A stretch of 64,000 nt of DNA from Flavobacteriales bacterium (GCA_016710965.1 JADJTW010000002.1:294235-358234); one strand, 5' to 3'. Shown: positions 1 to 12,096, counted from the first letter of the stretch. Made by a program: numbers and translations. Notes: generated from the sequence alone by a model not told the origin.

Positions 1-2150
1 ACCCCGTGCGATGACCTCAACGCCGCGACCGGCAACGACACCTGGGATGCGACTTGCACCTGCGTGGGACAACTCATCGATTGCGAGGGAGCCCCCGGTG
101 GTACCGCGCTGATCGGAACGCCTTGCGATGACGGCAACGCCGCCACCGGCAACGACACCTGGGATGCGAGCTGCACCTGCGTGGGACAACTCATCGATTG
201 TACCGGTGTGCCCGGTGGATCCAACCTCATCGGCACCGCGTGCGATGACGGCAACGCTTCCACCGGCAACGACACCTGGGATGCGAGCTGCACCTGCGTG
301 GGACAACTCATCGATTGTACCGGTGTGCCCGGTGGATCCAACCTCATCGGCACCGCGTGCGATGACGGCAACGCTTCCACGGGCAACGACACCGTCGGCG
401 TGCGGCAACCTGGGATGCGACTTGCACCTGCGTGGGACAACTCATCGATTGTACCGGTGTGCCTGGGATCCAACCTCATCGGCACCGCGTGCGATGACGG
501 CAACGCCGCGACCGGCAACGACACCTGGGATGCGACTTGCACCTGCGTGGGACAACTCATCGATTGCGAGGGACCGCTGGTGGTACTGCGTCATCGGCAC
601 CGCCTTGCGATGATCTCAACGCCGCGACCGGCAACGACACCTGGGATGCGAGCTGCACCTGCGTGGGACAACTGATCGATTGTACCGGTGTGCCCGGTGG
701 ATCCAACCTCATCGGCACCGCGTGCGATGACGGCAACGCTTCCACGGGCAACGACACCTGGGATGCGAGCTGCACCTGCGTGGGACAGCTCATGGGTAGT
801 TCCGGTTGGCCGGGTGGATCCAACCTCATCGGCACCGCGTGCGATGACGGCAACGCCGCGACCGGCAACGACACCTGGGATGCGAGCTGCACCTGCGTGG
901 GACAACTCATCGATTGCGAGGGAACCGCTGGTGGTACTGCGTTGATCGGCACATCCTGCGATGATCTCAACGCCGCGACCGGCAACGACACTTGGGATGC
1001 GAGCTGCACCTGCGTGGGACAACTGATCGATTGTACCGGTGTGCCCGGTGGATCCAACCTCATCGGCACCGCGTGCGATGACGGCAACGCTTCCACGGGC
1101 AACGACACCTGGGATGCGACTTGCACCTGCGTGGGACAACTCATCGATTGCGAGGGAACCGCTGGTGGTACTGCGTTGATCGGCACATCCTGCGATGATC
1201 TCAACGCCGCGACCGGCCACGACACTTGTGATGCGACTTGCACCTGCGTGGGACAACTCATCGATTGCGGGGAACCGCCGCATCGGCACCGCGTGCGATG
1301 ACGGCAACGCTTCCACGGGCAACGACACCTGGGATGCGACTTGCACCTGCGTGGGACAACTCATCGATTGTACCGGTGTGCCCGGTGGATCCAACCTCAT
1401 CGGCACCGCGTGCGATGACGGCAACGCCGCCACCGGCAACGACACCTGGGATGCGAGCTGCACCTGCGTGGGACAACTCATCGATTGTACCGGTGTGCCG
1501 GGATCCAACCTCATCGGCACCGCGTGCGACGACGGCAACGCCGCCACCGGCAACGACACCTGGGATGCGCTGCACCTGCGTGGGCAGCTCATGGGGGGGC
1601 CCGGTGGTACGGGGGTGGGATCCAACGCCGCGACCGGCAACGACACTTGGGATGCGACTTGCACCTGCGTGGGACAACTCATCGATTGTACCGGTGTGCC
1701 CGGTGGATCCAACCTCATCGGCACCGCGTGCGATGACGGCAACGCCGCCACCGGCAACGACACCTGGGATGCGACTTGCACCTGCGTGGGACAACTCATC
1801 GATTGCGGGGACGCTGGTGGCTGCTGCGCGGGCGGTGCCAACGCCGCGACCGGCAACGACACCTGGGATGCGACCTGCACCTGCGTGGGACAACGTCGAT
1901 TGGACCGGTGGGCCGGTGCGACATCCGGAACGCCTTGCGATGACGGCAACGCTTCCACCGGCAACGACACCTGGGATGCGAGCTGCACCTGCGTGGGACA
2001 ACTCATCGATTGTACCGGTGTGCCCGGTGGATCCAACCTCATCGGCACCGCGTGCGATGACGGCAACGCCGCGACCGGCAACGACACCTGGGATGCGACT
2101 TGCACCTGCGTGGGACAACTCATCGATTGCGAGGGAACCGCTGGTGGTAC
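1..2150 (+). repeat. Tandem 117-bp (39-aa) Cys-rich coding repeats
   Basis: About nineteen copies of a 117-bp unit encode a 39-residue module with four cysteines, with core motifs CDDGN, GNDTWDA, CTCVGQ and LIDC. Variants alternate between GSNLIGTACDDGN and GGTALIGTSCDDLN. Most spacings are exactly 117 bp. Several are irregular: around 393-470, 570-600, 1262-1290, 1565-1625, 1803-1845 and 1890-1935 the sequence drops out of register and reads as scrambled joins. Regular units on both sides suggest collapsed or mis-joined repeats in the consensus. Confidence 0.9.
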
Positions 2151-4324
2151 TGCCGTCATCGACAACTGCGGCACCTGCGTCGGCGGTACCACTGGCAACA
2201 TCGCCTGCACACAGGACTGCGCGGGCGTCTGGGGCGGTACAGCATTCCTCGACAACTGCGGCATCTGCGTCGGCGGTACCACTGGCAACATCGCTTGCAC
2301 ACAGGACTGCGCAGGTGTCTGGGGCGGCACCGCCGTCACTGACAACTGCGGCAACTGCGTCGGTGGAACGACCGGCAACACGCACACAGGACTGCGCAGG
2401 TGTCTGGGGCGGCACCGCCGTCCTCGACAACTGCGGAACATGCGTCGGTGGAACCACTGGCAACACAGCTTGCACACAGGACTGCGCTGGCGTTTGGGGC
2501 GGCACCGCCGTCACTGACAACTGCGGAACATGCGTGGGCGGAACCACCGGTAACATCGCCTGCACACAGGACTGCGCAGGAGTGTGGGGCGGCACCGCCG
2601 TCCTCGACAACTGCGGAACATGCGTTGGTGGCACTACCGGTAACGTTGCTTGCACTCAGGACTGCGCTGGCGTTTGGGGCGGAACAGCCGTCCTCGACAA
2701 CTGCGGAACATGCGTCGGTGGAACCACTGGCAACACAGCTTGCACTCAGGACTGCGCTGGCGTTTGGGGCGGAACAGCCGTCCTCGACAACTGCGGAACA
2801 TGCGTCGGCGGAACTACCGGCAACGTGGCCTGCACACAGGACTGCGCTGGTGTTTGGGGCGGAACAGCCGTCACTGACAACTGCGCAACATGCGTCGGCG
2901 GAACGACAGGTAATGTCGCTTGCACACAAGACTGCGCAGGTGTTTGGGGCGGAACAGCCGTCACTGACAACTGCGGAACATGCGTGGGCGGAACCACTGG
3001 TAACACAGCATGCACACAGGACTGCGCTGGTGTTTGGGGCGGAACAGCCGTCACTGACAACTGCGGAACATGCGTGGGCGGAACCACTGGTAACACAGCA
3101 TGCACACAGGACTGCGCAGGCGTCTGGGGCGGAACGTCAATGCCACCAGTTGCTGGTGATGATGGCAGTGCCACGATTTGCGCCGGAACCAGCATCGATC
3201 TGACCACACTGCTCAGTGGTGCTGATACTGGTGGGGTCTGGAGTGTCGGTCCTGTGGTGAGTTCTACCGGCACCTTCACCTATACAGTGACGAATGCCTG
3301 TGGAAGCGATGAATCAAGCTTCACAATAACCCACGAGGCGTTGGCTGATGCGAGCTGGTCCATCCCTCCTGCCATCTGCGAAACCGCACCGCCCCTGGTC
3401 CTTTCGAATTTGATCACTGGGGACCAAGGTGGAACGTGGAGCGGCGCTGGGGTGCTGGGCAGCAGCTTCGACCCGACTGGACTGGTGGGACCGATCCAAG
3501 TGACTTACACCGTCGGGACGGCGAACTGCATCTCCCAGGAATCGCATACGATCCAAGTGGGTCAGATGCCCATGGCCGATGCGGGCGAGGATGCTATATT
3601 CTGCGGCACCGACGGGCTGGTTAACGCTGTGCTCACAACAGGCAGCGGATCGTGGACCCTTCCCAACGGGTTGAATCCTGGAGGAGCGTTGACCGCGCCC
3701 GACTTGGAACTGCACGCTTCAACCTTCGCGAGCTACACCTTGTACTGGACCGTGACCGATGGTCCTTGCATTGCCCAGGATGCGACGGAGGTCACCTTCA
3801 TGAACCCAGACCTAGGCTTGGCCGTGGACGCCGGTCCGGACCAATACCTGGAAGTATTGAGCACCGCAATCATGCAAGGCCATGCGACTCCTGGTGCCAC
3901 CATCGAATGGTGGTTGCTTTCAGGTGGCGGCACCCTCCTGGTGCCCAGCGATACGAACAGCACGGTGCAGGACCTCGCTCTCGGCGACAACTACTTCGTA
4001 CTCACCGTCTCCTTGGGACAGTGCGCCAGTATCAGCGACACTGTGCTCTTGCACGTCGACGACCTCTTCATCCCCGAAGGCTACTCACCGAACGGCGACG
4101 GGGTGAACGATCGATGGGAGATCACGGGCATCAGCGCATTCCCTGGCAGTTCGCTCAAGGTCTTCAACCGCTGGGGGCAATTGGTGTACGAGAGCGACAG
4201 CTACAACAACGAGTGGGACGGGCACGCCTTGTATGGCCGGGAATTGCCCGATGCGACCTACTTCTATGTGCTGAACCTAAGCAGTGACCGCACGTACAAC
4301 GGCCACGTCATCCTGAAAAGGTGA
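1..4324 (+). CDS. Cys-rich repeat surface protein with T9SS type B C-terminus (5' partial, frameshifted)
   Basis: This is the 3' part of a very large secreted protein; its start lies before the window. It has about nineteen 39-residue repeats (nt 1-2150), eleven 30-residue repeats (2151-3137), Ig/PKD-like modules (about 3140-4040) and a gliding-motility-associated C-terminal domain (4063-4321) with the typical YSPNGDGVND and FNRWGQLVYES motifs. That domain is the sorting signal for T9SS type B export, so the protein probably ends up at or outside the cell surface. The reading frame is broken: the repeats lie in frame 1 until about 2380, where a missing 5 nt moves the rest to frame 2, and several 39-residue units have local indels. 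These look like repeat misassembly, but real decay cannot be excluded. The gene overlaps the PorP/SprF gene by 4 nt, which suggests that protein is its export partner. Confidence 0.85.
2151..3137 (+). repeat. Tandem 90-bp (30-aa) Cys-rich coding repeats
   Basis: Eleven copies of a 90-bp unit follow the 39-residue array. Each encodes DNCGTCVGGTTGN, then ACTQDCAGVWGGTAV, with four cysteines. Spacing is 90 bp except for one 85-bp interval near 2340-2425, where 5 nt are missing after the TTGN codons and the frame changes. This module type is common in Flavobacteriales type B secreted proteins, usually as a stalk before the C-terminal domain. Confidence 0.9.
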
Positions 4325-5244
4325 GGTCCATCCGTCATATCCTCTTCATAGCCGTCACAGGTTGCGCGCTTCTGGCCAATGGCCAGCATACGCCGCTGAC
4401 GAGCCAGTACCTCTTCAACGGGCTGCTGATCAACCCGGCCTACGCAGGCAGCCGCGACGCGCTTACGGCCAATATCACCCACCGCCAGCAGTGGGTGGGC
4501 TTCGACGGCGCACCGGTAACGCAGGTGATGAGCTTGCACTCTCCCGTTGGTCGAACCAAGATGGGACTGGGCATGGTGCTTTACAACGACCACATCGGCG
4601 TAAGCAACGAAACGGGGCTCTTCGGCAACTTCGCCTACCGCATCCGCTTTCCGCATGGCAAGCTGTCCTTCGGGATCGGCGGCGGGTTCAGCGTTCTTCG
4701 CGCTGATTGGAGCCAGGTGGCCTTGCAGGACAACAACGATGGCTCCTTCGCCGGGACGACATCGGCCGCCTTGAGGCCGAATTTCAGCGGTGGGGCATAC
4801 TACTACACGAAGACATGGTATGTCGGGGCCTCGATGCCCTTCGCTCTAGTGCATAGCTACGACCTGAGCGGCAACGGATACGACCTCACCCAGGAACGCT
4901 TCGACATGCAACCCATGCTCACTGGCGGATACGTCATACAGATGAACGACGACATCAAGCTGAAGCCGACTGCGTTGGCTCGTTATCGGCTCGATAGCGG
5001 ACCGCAGGGCGACCTTAGCTGCAACGCGATCTACAAGGACAAGATCTGGGCGGGGCTCAGCTACCGCACCGGCGATGCGCTTATCGGCATGGTGGAAGTC
5101 CTTCCTACTCCGCAATGGCGTTTCGGATACGCTTACGACCTTGGCCTCTCTGCCATCCGTCCCTACCACAATGGCTCGCACGAATTGATGCTCCAATACG
5201 AATTCGGCTATCGCATACGCGTACGCGACCCACGCTATTTCTGA
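4321..5244 (+). CDS. PorP/SprF family T9SS membrane protein
   Basis: Outer membrane beta-barrel of the PorP/SprF family, 307 aa. It has an N-terminal signal peptide ending near ANGQ and the family hallmarks: a start resembling LTSQYLFNGLLINPAYAGS, then NITHRQQWVGFDGAP and alternating aromatic strands to the end. The start is GTG at 4321, overlapping the upstream stop as GTGA, so translation is probably coupled. SprF-like proteins are known to be needed for secretion or surface attachment of a neighbouring type B client such as SprB. The upstream repeat protein is the obvious client. The downstream OmpA gene overlaps by 1 nt. Confidence 0.92.
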   Translation: MRSIRHILFIAVTGCALLANGQHTPLTSQYLFNGLLINPAYAGSRDALTANITHRQQWVGFDGAPVTQVMSLHSPVGRTKMGLGMVLYNDHIGVSNETGLFGNFAYRIRFPHGKLSFGIGGGFSVLRADWSQVALQDNNDGSFAGTTSAALRPNFSGGAYYYTKTWYVGASMPFALVHSYDLSGNGYDLTQERFDMQPMLTGGYVIQMNDDIKLKPTALARYRLDSGPQGDLSCNAIYKDKIWAGLSYRTGDALIGMVEVLPTPQWRFGYAYDLGLSAIRPYHNGSHELMLQYEFGYRIRVRDPRYF

Positions 5245-7457
5245 TGAGGCGCATCCTGTCCATAGCACTCCTGCTCCCGTGCATCGCTCTGGTGTCCGCG
5301 CAGGAGATCTACGAGGTGAAACCCGTGGGCGTGCTACCAGCCGGAGAGGATTACGCGCCGGTTTTCCTCGATAGCGGCTTCGTCATGTGCAGCGTGCGCG
5401 AAGTCGGCGGTGCCATCACATTCACCGATGCCGAGACGAACAAGCCGCTCAGTGAGCTTTTCTGGGTGCCTTGGAAGAACGGCATGGCGGGAACACCCGT
5501 GATCTTCAGTGTGCAGCTCTCCACTCCCGTGAATGAAGGCCCTGCCGCGTTCACCGATGGAGGGCGGACCATCTGCTATACACGCAACCAGGTGCTGCCG
5601 AAGAGGCTATCGAACTTGCGGAGCGCCAGTAGCGAACTAGGGCTTTACTTCTCGCACTTGAACGATGGAGCGTGGCAGCCGCCGGTGCCCTTCCAGCACA
5701 ACGCACCGAAGTACTCGATCATGCACCCGACGTTCAGCCCGGACGGCCGCACGCTCTTCTTCGCCAGCGATATGCCCGGTGGCATGGGCGGCATGGACCT
5801 GTACCGCAGCGAACGCACGATCGAGGGCTGGTCTGAACCTGTGGCACTGGGCCCGGAGGTGAACAGCCCCAGGAACGAAGTTTTCCCACGCGTGGAGGCC
5901 GACGGCAGTTTGAGCTTCGCAAGCGATCGCAGCGGTGGCAAAGGGGGGCTCGATATATACGTGGCACCTCCTTCCGATGGCGGTTGGGGCCCGCCGTTGG
6001 CCTTGCCGGAGCCGGTCAACAGCGCAGCCAACGACCATGGATACGAGCTCCTGCCCGATGGCCGAAGCGCGCTCTTCACCACCAACCGCGCCGGCATCGA
6101 TGCGATATGGACGGCCAAGCTCACTGTACCCAAGTTCCGCGAATGCGCCCAGCAGCAACGCAACAACTACTGCTATTCCTTCAAGCGTCGGCCTCACGCT
6201 GCAACTGCAAGCATTCCCGTTGAGCATGCATGGGATATGGGCGACGGTACGCGGATCAAAGGCAATCAAGCGCAGCACTGCTATGCGAAGCCGGGCCGAT
6301 TCACAGTGAGTTCCGTGCTGCTGGACAAGAAGAGCGGAGAGGTCTTCCACACGCTGAGCAGCAACGAACTGGAGGTGGCGGATATGATGCAGGCATGGAT
6401 CGCGTCAGAGGACACGGTGCGGACCGGTCGCAAAATGGAACTGAGCGGAGCCATGAGCTATCTGCCCGGCATGACGCCTGCCGAGTACCACTGGGAGATG
6501 GGCAACGGCGAACTCCTCGAAGGCATCAGCCAGGAGTACGCCTTCAAGCGAGCAGGCACCTATGAAGTGCGGCTCGACGTGCTCTCGACGCCTGACGCCA
6601 AAGGGACCATCAGTAATCGTTGCAACAGCAAGACCATCGTCGTCATCGACCGCTTCCGCGACCATGAGGACATGACCGTGGTCGCGGCATACCAGGACGC
6701 ATTCGGAAAGACGCACACCTTCGAGTACCAGGAGCTTCCTTTCGATGCGACGGCCCTGGAAGGCGACGCGCTCACCGAGGTCACCTTCAGCGTACAGCTG
6801 TTCGCCAGCAAGGACCGCGTGGACTTGGACGATGCGCGCTTCGCCCAGGTGCGGAAGCTCTACCGCGTCGTGGAACGCTACGACCCAGCGACAGCCCTGT
6901 ACACCTATTCGGTGGGCGAGACCAAGAACATGGAGGAGCTGTACAAGGTCTTCCAGAAGGTGAAGGAACTCCAGTTCCTCGATGCCGAAGTCTTCGCCCT
7001 CCGGGTTGAGAAGCTCATGGACCTGAGCCAGCTCGATCTAGCGACCCTGGAAGAGCTCAATCACAAGAAACTGCGTACGAATGCGATCCACTTCGCCTAC
7101 AAGAGCGCGGTGCTGGAACCCGGTTCCGAGCAGGTGCTGGAAGGGATCACCGACCTCATGCGCCAGCATCCCGAGCTCCAGTTGGTGATCGAAGCCCACA
7201 CCGACGACATCGGTGGTCGCCAGTACAACCTCGGGCTCTCGCAAGAACGTGCGATGTCCGTGGTGGGCTATCTCGTGGAACATGGCGTGCTGCTCGACCG
7301 ATTGGTGCCTGTCGGCCACGGCAAGAACCAGCCGATCGCCAGCAACAAGACCGAGGAAGGACGCAGCCAGAACCGACGCGTGGAGTTCCGGATGGTCGTG
7401 AAAGGCGAAGTGGCCCCGACGGGAGCGTTGCTCAGCGGCGCCACGCCGAAGCGCTGA
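5244..7457 (+). CDS. OmpA family protein with PD40 and PKD-like domains
   Basis: Peptidoglycan-associated envelope protein, 737 aa, with a signal peptide (MRRILSIALLLPCIALVSAQ). Two PD40/WD40-like repeats lie at about residues 160-245 (FSPDGRTLFFASD and FASDRSGGKGGLDIYV). Two PKD-like modules are near 320-450 (HAWDMGDGT, YHWEMGNGE). An OmpA C-terminal domain is near 612-727 (IEAHTDDIGG, LSQERAMSV, NRRVEF). The ATG at 5244 overlaps the PorP/SprF stop as TGATG; the frame is open further upstream, but the signal peptide fixes this start. This architecture is typical of OmpA proteins that travel with PorP/SprF-like genes in T9SS loci. Confidence 0.93.
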   Translation: MRRILSIALLLPCIALVSAQEIYEVKPVGVLPAGEDYAPVFLDSGFVMCSVREVGGAITFTDAETNKPLSELFWVPWKNGMAGTPVIFSVQLSTPVNEGPAAFTDGGRTICYTRNQVLPKRLSNLRSASSELGLYFSHLNDGAWQPPVPFQHNAPKYSIMHPTFSPDGRTLFFASDMPGGMGGMDLYRSERTIEGWSEPVALGPEVNSPRNEVFPRVEADGSLSFASDRSGGKGGLDIYVAPPSDGGWGPPLALPEPVNSAANDHGYELLPDGRSALFTTNRAGIDAIWTAKLTVPKFRECAQQQRNNYCYSFKRRPHAATASIPVEHAWDMGDGTRIKGNQAQHCYAKPGRFTVSSVLLDKKSGEVFHTLSSNELEVADMMQAWIASEDTVRTGRKMELSGAMSYLPGMTPAEYHWEMGNGELLEGISQEYAFKRAGTYEVRLDVLSTPDAKGTISNRCNSKTIVVIDRFRDHEDMTVVAAYQDAFGKTHTFEYQELPFDATALEGDALTEVTFSVQLFASKDRVDLDDARFAQVRKLYRVVERYDPATALYTYSVGETKNMEELYKVFQKVKELQFLDAEVFALRVEKLMDLSQLDLATLEELNHKKLRTNAIHFAYKSAVLEPGSEQVLEGITDLMRQHPELQLVIEAHTDDIGGRQYNLGLSQERAMSVVGYLVEHGVLLDRLVPVGHGKNQPIASNKTEEGRSQNRRVEFRMVVKGEVAPTGALLSGATPKR

Positions 7458-7553
7458 GCGCTCCAGGCAACGCTGAACCTTGCTCCCCGCATCTTCTCCA
7501 CGGCCTCGCAGACGAAGGCGGGACGGCCAGCATCGCAGCGGATCCGTCACGGC

Positions 7554-10500
7554 ATGCCTGAAGGCGATGGCTACTTTCGCCCAGTGCGCTACACGCTTCC
7601 TTCGGTCCTCATCCTTCTTGCGGGCGCGTGCGCGATCGAACTGAACGCGCAGCACGCTCTGCGTTTCGTGGAGAACAAGGGACAGTGGCCAGTGCAAGCC
7701 CGCTTCCGGGCCGAGTTGAACGGAGCTACTCTGTGGATGGAGCCCGATGGCGTACTGATAGACCGCTACGATGCCGAAGCGGTGGAGAGGACGCACGGTG
7801 ACATCAACGCGCGCATTCCCACGGAGCTGAGGCACCACGCCGTGCGCCTGAAGTTCCTGGGGGCTCTTCCCACGGCGCATGCGCGCGGCGAACGGCTCTT
7901 GCGCGAGCATTACAACTTCTTCATCGGCAACGACCCGGCGCAATGGGCGCACAGGGCCAGGGCCTTCGCCCAGGTGGTGATGCCGGAGGTGGCGCCGGGC
8001 TGCGATGCCGTCTTCAGCGAAGGACGAGCAGGGTTGAAGTACGATCTGGTGCTTGACCCCGGTGCCGATCCCGCTGGCATCCGTTTCGAGTATGAAGGCG
8101 CCGGTCAATTGATGCTGCGCGATGGCGCACTGATCGTGCCCACTTCCCTCGGTCGGCTCGTCGAGCGCATTCCGCTGGCCTATCAGGACATCGATGGCGA
8201 GCGTGCGGTAGTACCGTGCAGCTATACATTGAAGGATGGGATCGTGGGTGTGAAGCCCGGTGCATACGACAAGCGGTATCCATTGACGATCGATCCCACG
8301 CTCTCTTTCGCCACCTACTCAGGTTCATTCAGCAACAACTTCGGCTACACCGCCACCTTCGATCAGGCGGGCTTCCTCTATGCGGGCAGTACCGCGTTCG
8401 GGACGCAGTTCCCCGTGACCACGGGCGCTTACCAGACCGCATGGGCGGGCGGCACCACCGACATCGCCATCACCAAGTACGATACTACGGGCACCTTCAT
8501 CGTATGGAGCACCTACCTCGGCGGCAGCGCTGCAGAGATGCCGCATAGCTTGATCGTTGACGACAACGACCAGCTCCTGGTGCTGGGCACCACTGGTTCG
8601 GCCGATTTCCCCATGTTCAATGCGTATGACAACACCTTCGGGGGCGGCACCACCTTCACCCCTGCCGGGCTGGGCCTCAGCTACCCCAACGGTTGCGATA
8701 TGGTCGTTTCGCGCTTGAGCGCTGACGGATCGGCGCTATTGGGCTCAACGTATCTCGGGGGAAGCGCGAATGACGGATTGAATTCCGCAACGGCGCTCAA
8801 GTTCAACTACGCCGATGAGGTGCGAGGAGAAGTGCTTCTCGATACGCTCGGACGTGTGTGGGTGGTGAGCTGCACCCAGAGCATCAATGCACCGACCACC
8901 GCGGGGGCCGCGCAACCCATTTTCGGCGGAGGAAGCCACGACGGATACGTGGCCCGTTTCAACCCGCTCCTTTCGCAATTGCAGTACGCCAGCTTCATCG
9001 GCGGCAGCAATGCCGATGCGACCTTCTCCGGCGAGTTCGACACGGCGGGCAGGCTCTTCGTCTGCGGCGGCACCAACAGCAACGACCTGCCCGTGAGCGC
9101 ATCGGCGCTCGACCCCACCTACAACGGCGCTGCGCCCGACGCGTTCGTTGCGCGTTTCACACCGAATGGCAGCACCATCGATGCGCTCACCTACTGGGAT
9201 CGAGCAACTACGACCAGGCCTATTTCGTGGAACTCGACCACAACGACGACGTGTACATCTTCGGGCAGACGAATGCACCCAGCGGAGAGCTCATACTGAA
9301 CGCACCGTACAACATCCCTGCGGGTGGCCAGTTCATCACCAAGCTCGATCCCACGCTGTCCAATCTGCTGCTCAGCTCGCGCATCGGCAAGGGCGATGGC
9401 ACACCGGACATCTCCCCCACCGCCTTCCTTGTTGATGTGTGCGACAAGATCTACACGAGCGGCTGGGGCAGCAGCGCAGGCGGACTTGGCGGCGCGCTGA
9501 GCACCAATGGCCTGCCAGTGACAGCGGGCGCGCACCAGTCCACCACCGACAACAATGACCTGTACCTGGCGGTCTTCGACATCGACATGCAGGCGTTGGT
9601 GTATGCCACCTACTACGGCGGCGCGCTGAGCCCTGAGCATGTCGATGGCGGTACAAGCCGGTTCGATCGCCGCGGGCGGGTTTACCAGAGCGTGTGCGCC
9701 GGCTGTCAGAACAACGATGACTTCCCCACTTCACCAGGAGCATGGAGCGCCACCAATAACAGCAGCGGCTGCAACAACGGGGTATTGAAGTTCGATTTCG
9801 ACGCACCGTTGGTGATCGCGGCCTTCATCGCACCGGACACGCTGTGCGCGAACGAGACTGTGACCTTCACGAACCTCAGCAGCGGCGCCACGGGCTATCT
9901 GTGGAACTTCGGCGATACGCAGACTTCCACGGCAGCATCGCCCACGCATACCTATGGTCCCGGCACCTACGTGGTAACGCTTACGGCCACCGACCCGAAT
10001 TCGTGCAACGGTCAGGACGTTGTCCAGCGCACCGTGGTCATCGCTCCCGAAGCCCCGGTCCTAACCGTGATGAACGACACGCTCATCTGCGGACCGGTCC
10101 CTTCGTTCACGCTGACGGCGAGCAGCAACGGCACCGTGTTGCAATGGCTTTGGAGCTCGACAGCGGCATTCGCGGACATGCTGAATGCGACGGACGCGGA
10201 CAGCACGGCACTGATCGAACCAGCGGTGAGCGGCACCTACCATGTGCGCGCGCAGAATTCGCCGGCGTGCCCGGCCATCGATAGTGTCGTGGTCATCATA
10301 TCGCTCGGCGCGGTCGGCATAACCGGCGAAACGGAGATCTGCGCCACTGATACGGCGACGCTGCTGGTGAGCGGCGCCGATCCCGGTTCCACCATCGTTT
10401 GGTCGCCAGGGAACGAGATCATCGCAGGGCAAGGGACGAGCACCGTGCAAGTGGCGCCAGCCGAGCAAACAACCTACGATGTGGCCGTGACAGCACCCAC

Positions 10501-11071
10501 CGGCTGCTCATGGACCGACGCCATCACGGTTGATGTCTCGCCGCTCTTCGGATCGGCGGTGAGCGCTACAGCGGCACCATCGATAGTGCTGCCCGGAAGC
10601 ACGGTGCAGTTGAACGCATTGCCCGCCAACGGAGTCTCATACGCATGGATCCCGGCCAACTCGGTCAGCGATCCCACCATCAGCAATCCCACGGCCACGG
10701 TGCAGCAAACCACCACCTTCACTGTTACGGTGAGCGATGGCATCTGCACGCGCGCCATCCCCGTGAAAGTGACCGTTTACGAACTCGCATGCGAAGAACC
10801 TGACATCTTCATCCCGAATACGTTCACGCCGAACGCTGATGGCGTGAACGATACCCTCTTCGTGCGCGGCCAGCATATCACCAGCCTTGAGCTCCAGATC
10901 TTCGATCGCTGGGGCGAGAAGGTCTTCGAGACCAGCGATCAGCAAATCGGTTGGGACGGCACGTATAAGGACAAGCATGTCGATCCTGCGGTCTTCGTCT
11001 ATCACCTCACGGCTTGGTGCGCTGACGGACAGCGGTACTTCAAGAAGGGTAACGTCACCGTCGTGCGATGA
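7554..11071 (+). CDS. SBBP beta-propeller/PKD protein with T9SS type B C-terminus (frameshifted)
   Basis: Large secreted protein of about 1,170 aa once one indel is corrected. It has a signal peptide, an N-terminal region of the type found before SBBP propellers (FVENKGQWP, LKYDLVLDPGADP), repeated SBBP blades (STYLGGSA, DGYVARFN; about residues 240-640), a PKD domain (LWNFGDTQTST, about 765-820), Ig-like modules and a gliding-motility C-terminal domain (IPNTFTPNADGVND, IFDRWGEKVFE). Near 9194 the sequence CTACTGGGATCG should read CTACCTGGGATCG: one C is missing, and restoring it turns TYWDRAT into TYLGSSNYDQAYF. That is probably a consensus error. The start could be ATG 7554 or GTG 7584. It overlaps the next PorP/SprF gene by 4 nt (ATGA). 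Confidence 0.88.
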
Positions 11072-12096
11072 TGAGATCGACGATGTTGCTTCGAGCGGTG
11101 GCAAGCATGCTGACATGCTTCATGATCACTAGCATTGCTTGCGCGCAGGACATCCACTTCTCCCAGTTCTTCAACGTGCCATCGGCGCTCAATCCGGGCT
11201 TCATCGGCCAGTTCGATGGGGACTACCGTACGAACGGGGTGTACCGGCAGCAGTGGCGATCGGTCACCGTGCCCTATCGCACCCTCGGGATCGGCGGTGA
11301 TGCGCGGGACTTCGCTGGCAAGAAGGGGCTGGGAGCTGGAGCATGGCTGTACAACGACCGGGCGGGCGATAGCCGATTGAACCAATTCCACCTCGACCTC
11401 GGCGCCAGTTGGACCGAGGCGCTCGGGACTGCCGGGAAGCACAGCATCACCTTGGGCGCACGCCTGGGCTTCACATCGCTCACGCTCGACCAAGGAGGCA
11501 TGTCGTTCGACTCGCAGTACAATGGCTTCTACTACGACCCCAACCTGAACGACGGCGAGAACTTCCAACGCGATGGCCATGTGCATGCCGACCTTCACGC
11601 CGGCGCGGCCTACCGATACAAGCCAGAAGCACGCAAGGAGCTCTCGATCGGCTTCGGCCTCTTCAATATCACCAAGCCGGGCATCGGTTTCCTGGGCGAG
11701 CCCGACGTGCCGCTGGACATGCGCACGGACCTGAGCGTTCAACTCGCATTGCCCATAGCCGATCGGTGGGACCTCCTGCCCATGCTGCACCACATGGCAC
11801 AAGGGAAATTCCGCGAACTGGATGCCGGTGCCAATGCGCGATACATCCTCCTCGATCGCTATGGCTTGAAGCGCGCCGTGCTTATCGGCCTGCACATGCG
11901 TGCAAGAGATGCAGGCTACCTCTTCGCCGGCCTCCAGCGCGATGCCTGGACCTTCGGCTTGAGCTACGACATCAATACCAGCGATCTCGTGCCCGCCAGT
12001 CGCAACCGAGGCGCCATCGAATTCACCGCCATCCGCATCTGGAAGAAGCAACCGCCTGTCCCGGTGCGCTTCAAGGCCTGCCCGGAACAGCTCTGA
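11068..12096 (+). CDS. PorP/SprF family T9SS membrane protein (second copy)
   Basis: A 342-aa paralogue of the protein at 4321-5244, with a signal peptide (cut near SIACAQ) and the family pattern DIHFSQFFNVPSALNPGF followed by YRQQWRSVTVPYRTLG. It has a predicted beta-barrel. The ATG at 11068 overlaps the upstream stop as ATGA, and the next gene begins 3 nt after its stop. It thus repeats the order of the first module: type B secreted protein, PorP/SprF, OmpA. I infer that it serves the SBBP/PKD protein immediately upstream. Confidence 0.92.
   Translation: MMRSTMLLRAVASMLTCFMITSIACAQDIHFSQFFNVPSALNPGFIGQFDGDYRTNGVYRQQWRSVTVPYRTLGIGGDARDFAGKKGLGAGAWLYNDRAGDSRLNQFHLDLGASWTEALGTAGKHSITLGARLGFTSLTLDQGGMSFDSQYNGFYYDPNLNDGENFQRDGHVHADLHAGAAYRYKPEARKELSIGFGLFNITKPGIGFLGEPDVPLDMRTDLSVQLALPIADRWDLLPMLHHMAQGKFRELDAGANARYILLDRYGLKRAVLIGLHMRARDAGYLFAGLQRDAWTFGLSYDINTSDLVPASRNRGAIEFTAIRIWKKQPPVPVRFKACPEQL

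Noticed and set aside
557..2655. Long minus-strand open frames across the repeat array
   Set aside because: They are complements of the regular coding repeats, are themselves repetitive (PSQSMSCPTQVQ type), and have no start or domain. The plus-strand Cys-rich reading with a T9SS C-terminus is clearly the gene.
1..3137. CRISPR-like regular repeats
   Set aside because: Units of 117 and 90 bp are contiguous, coding and have no unique spacers.
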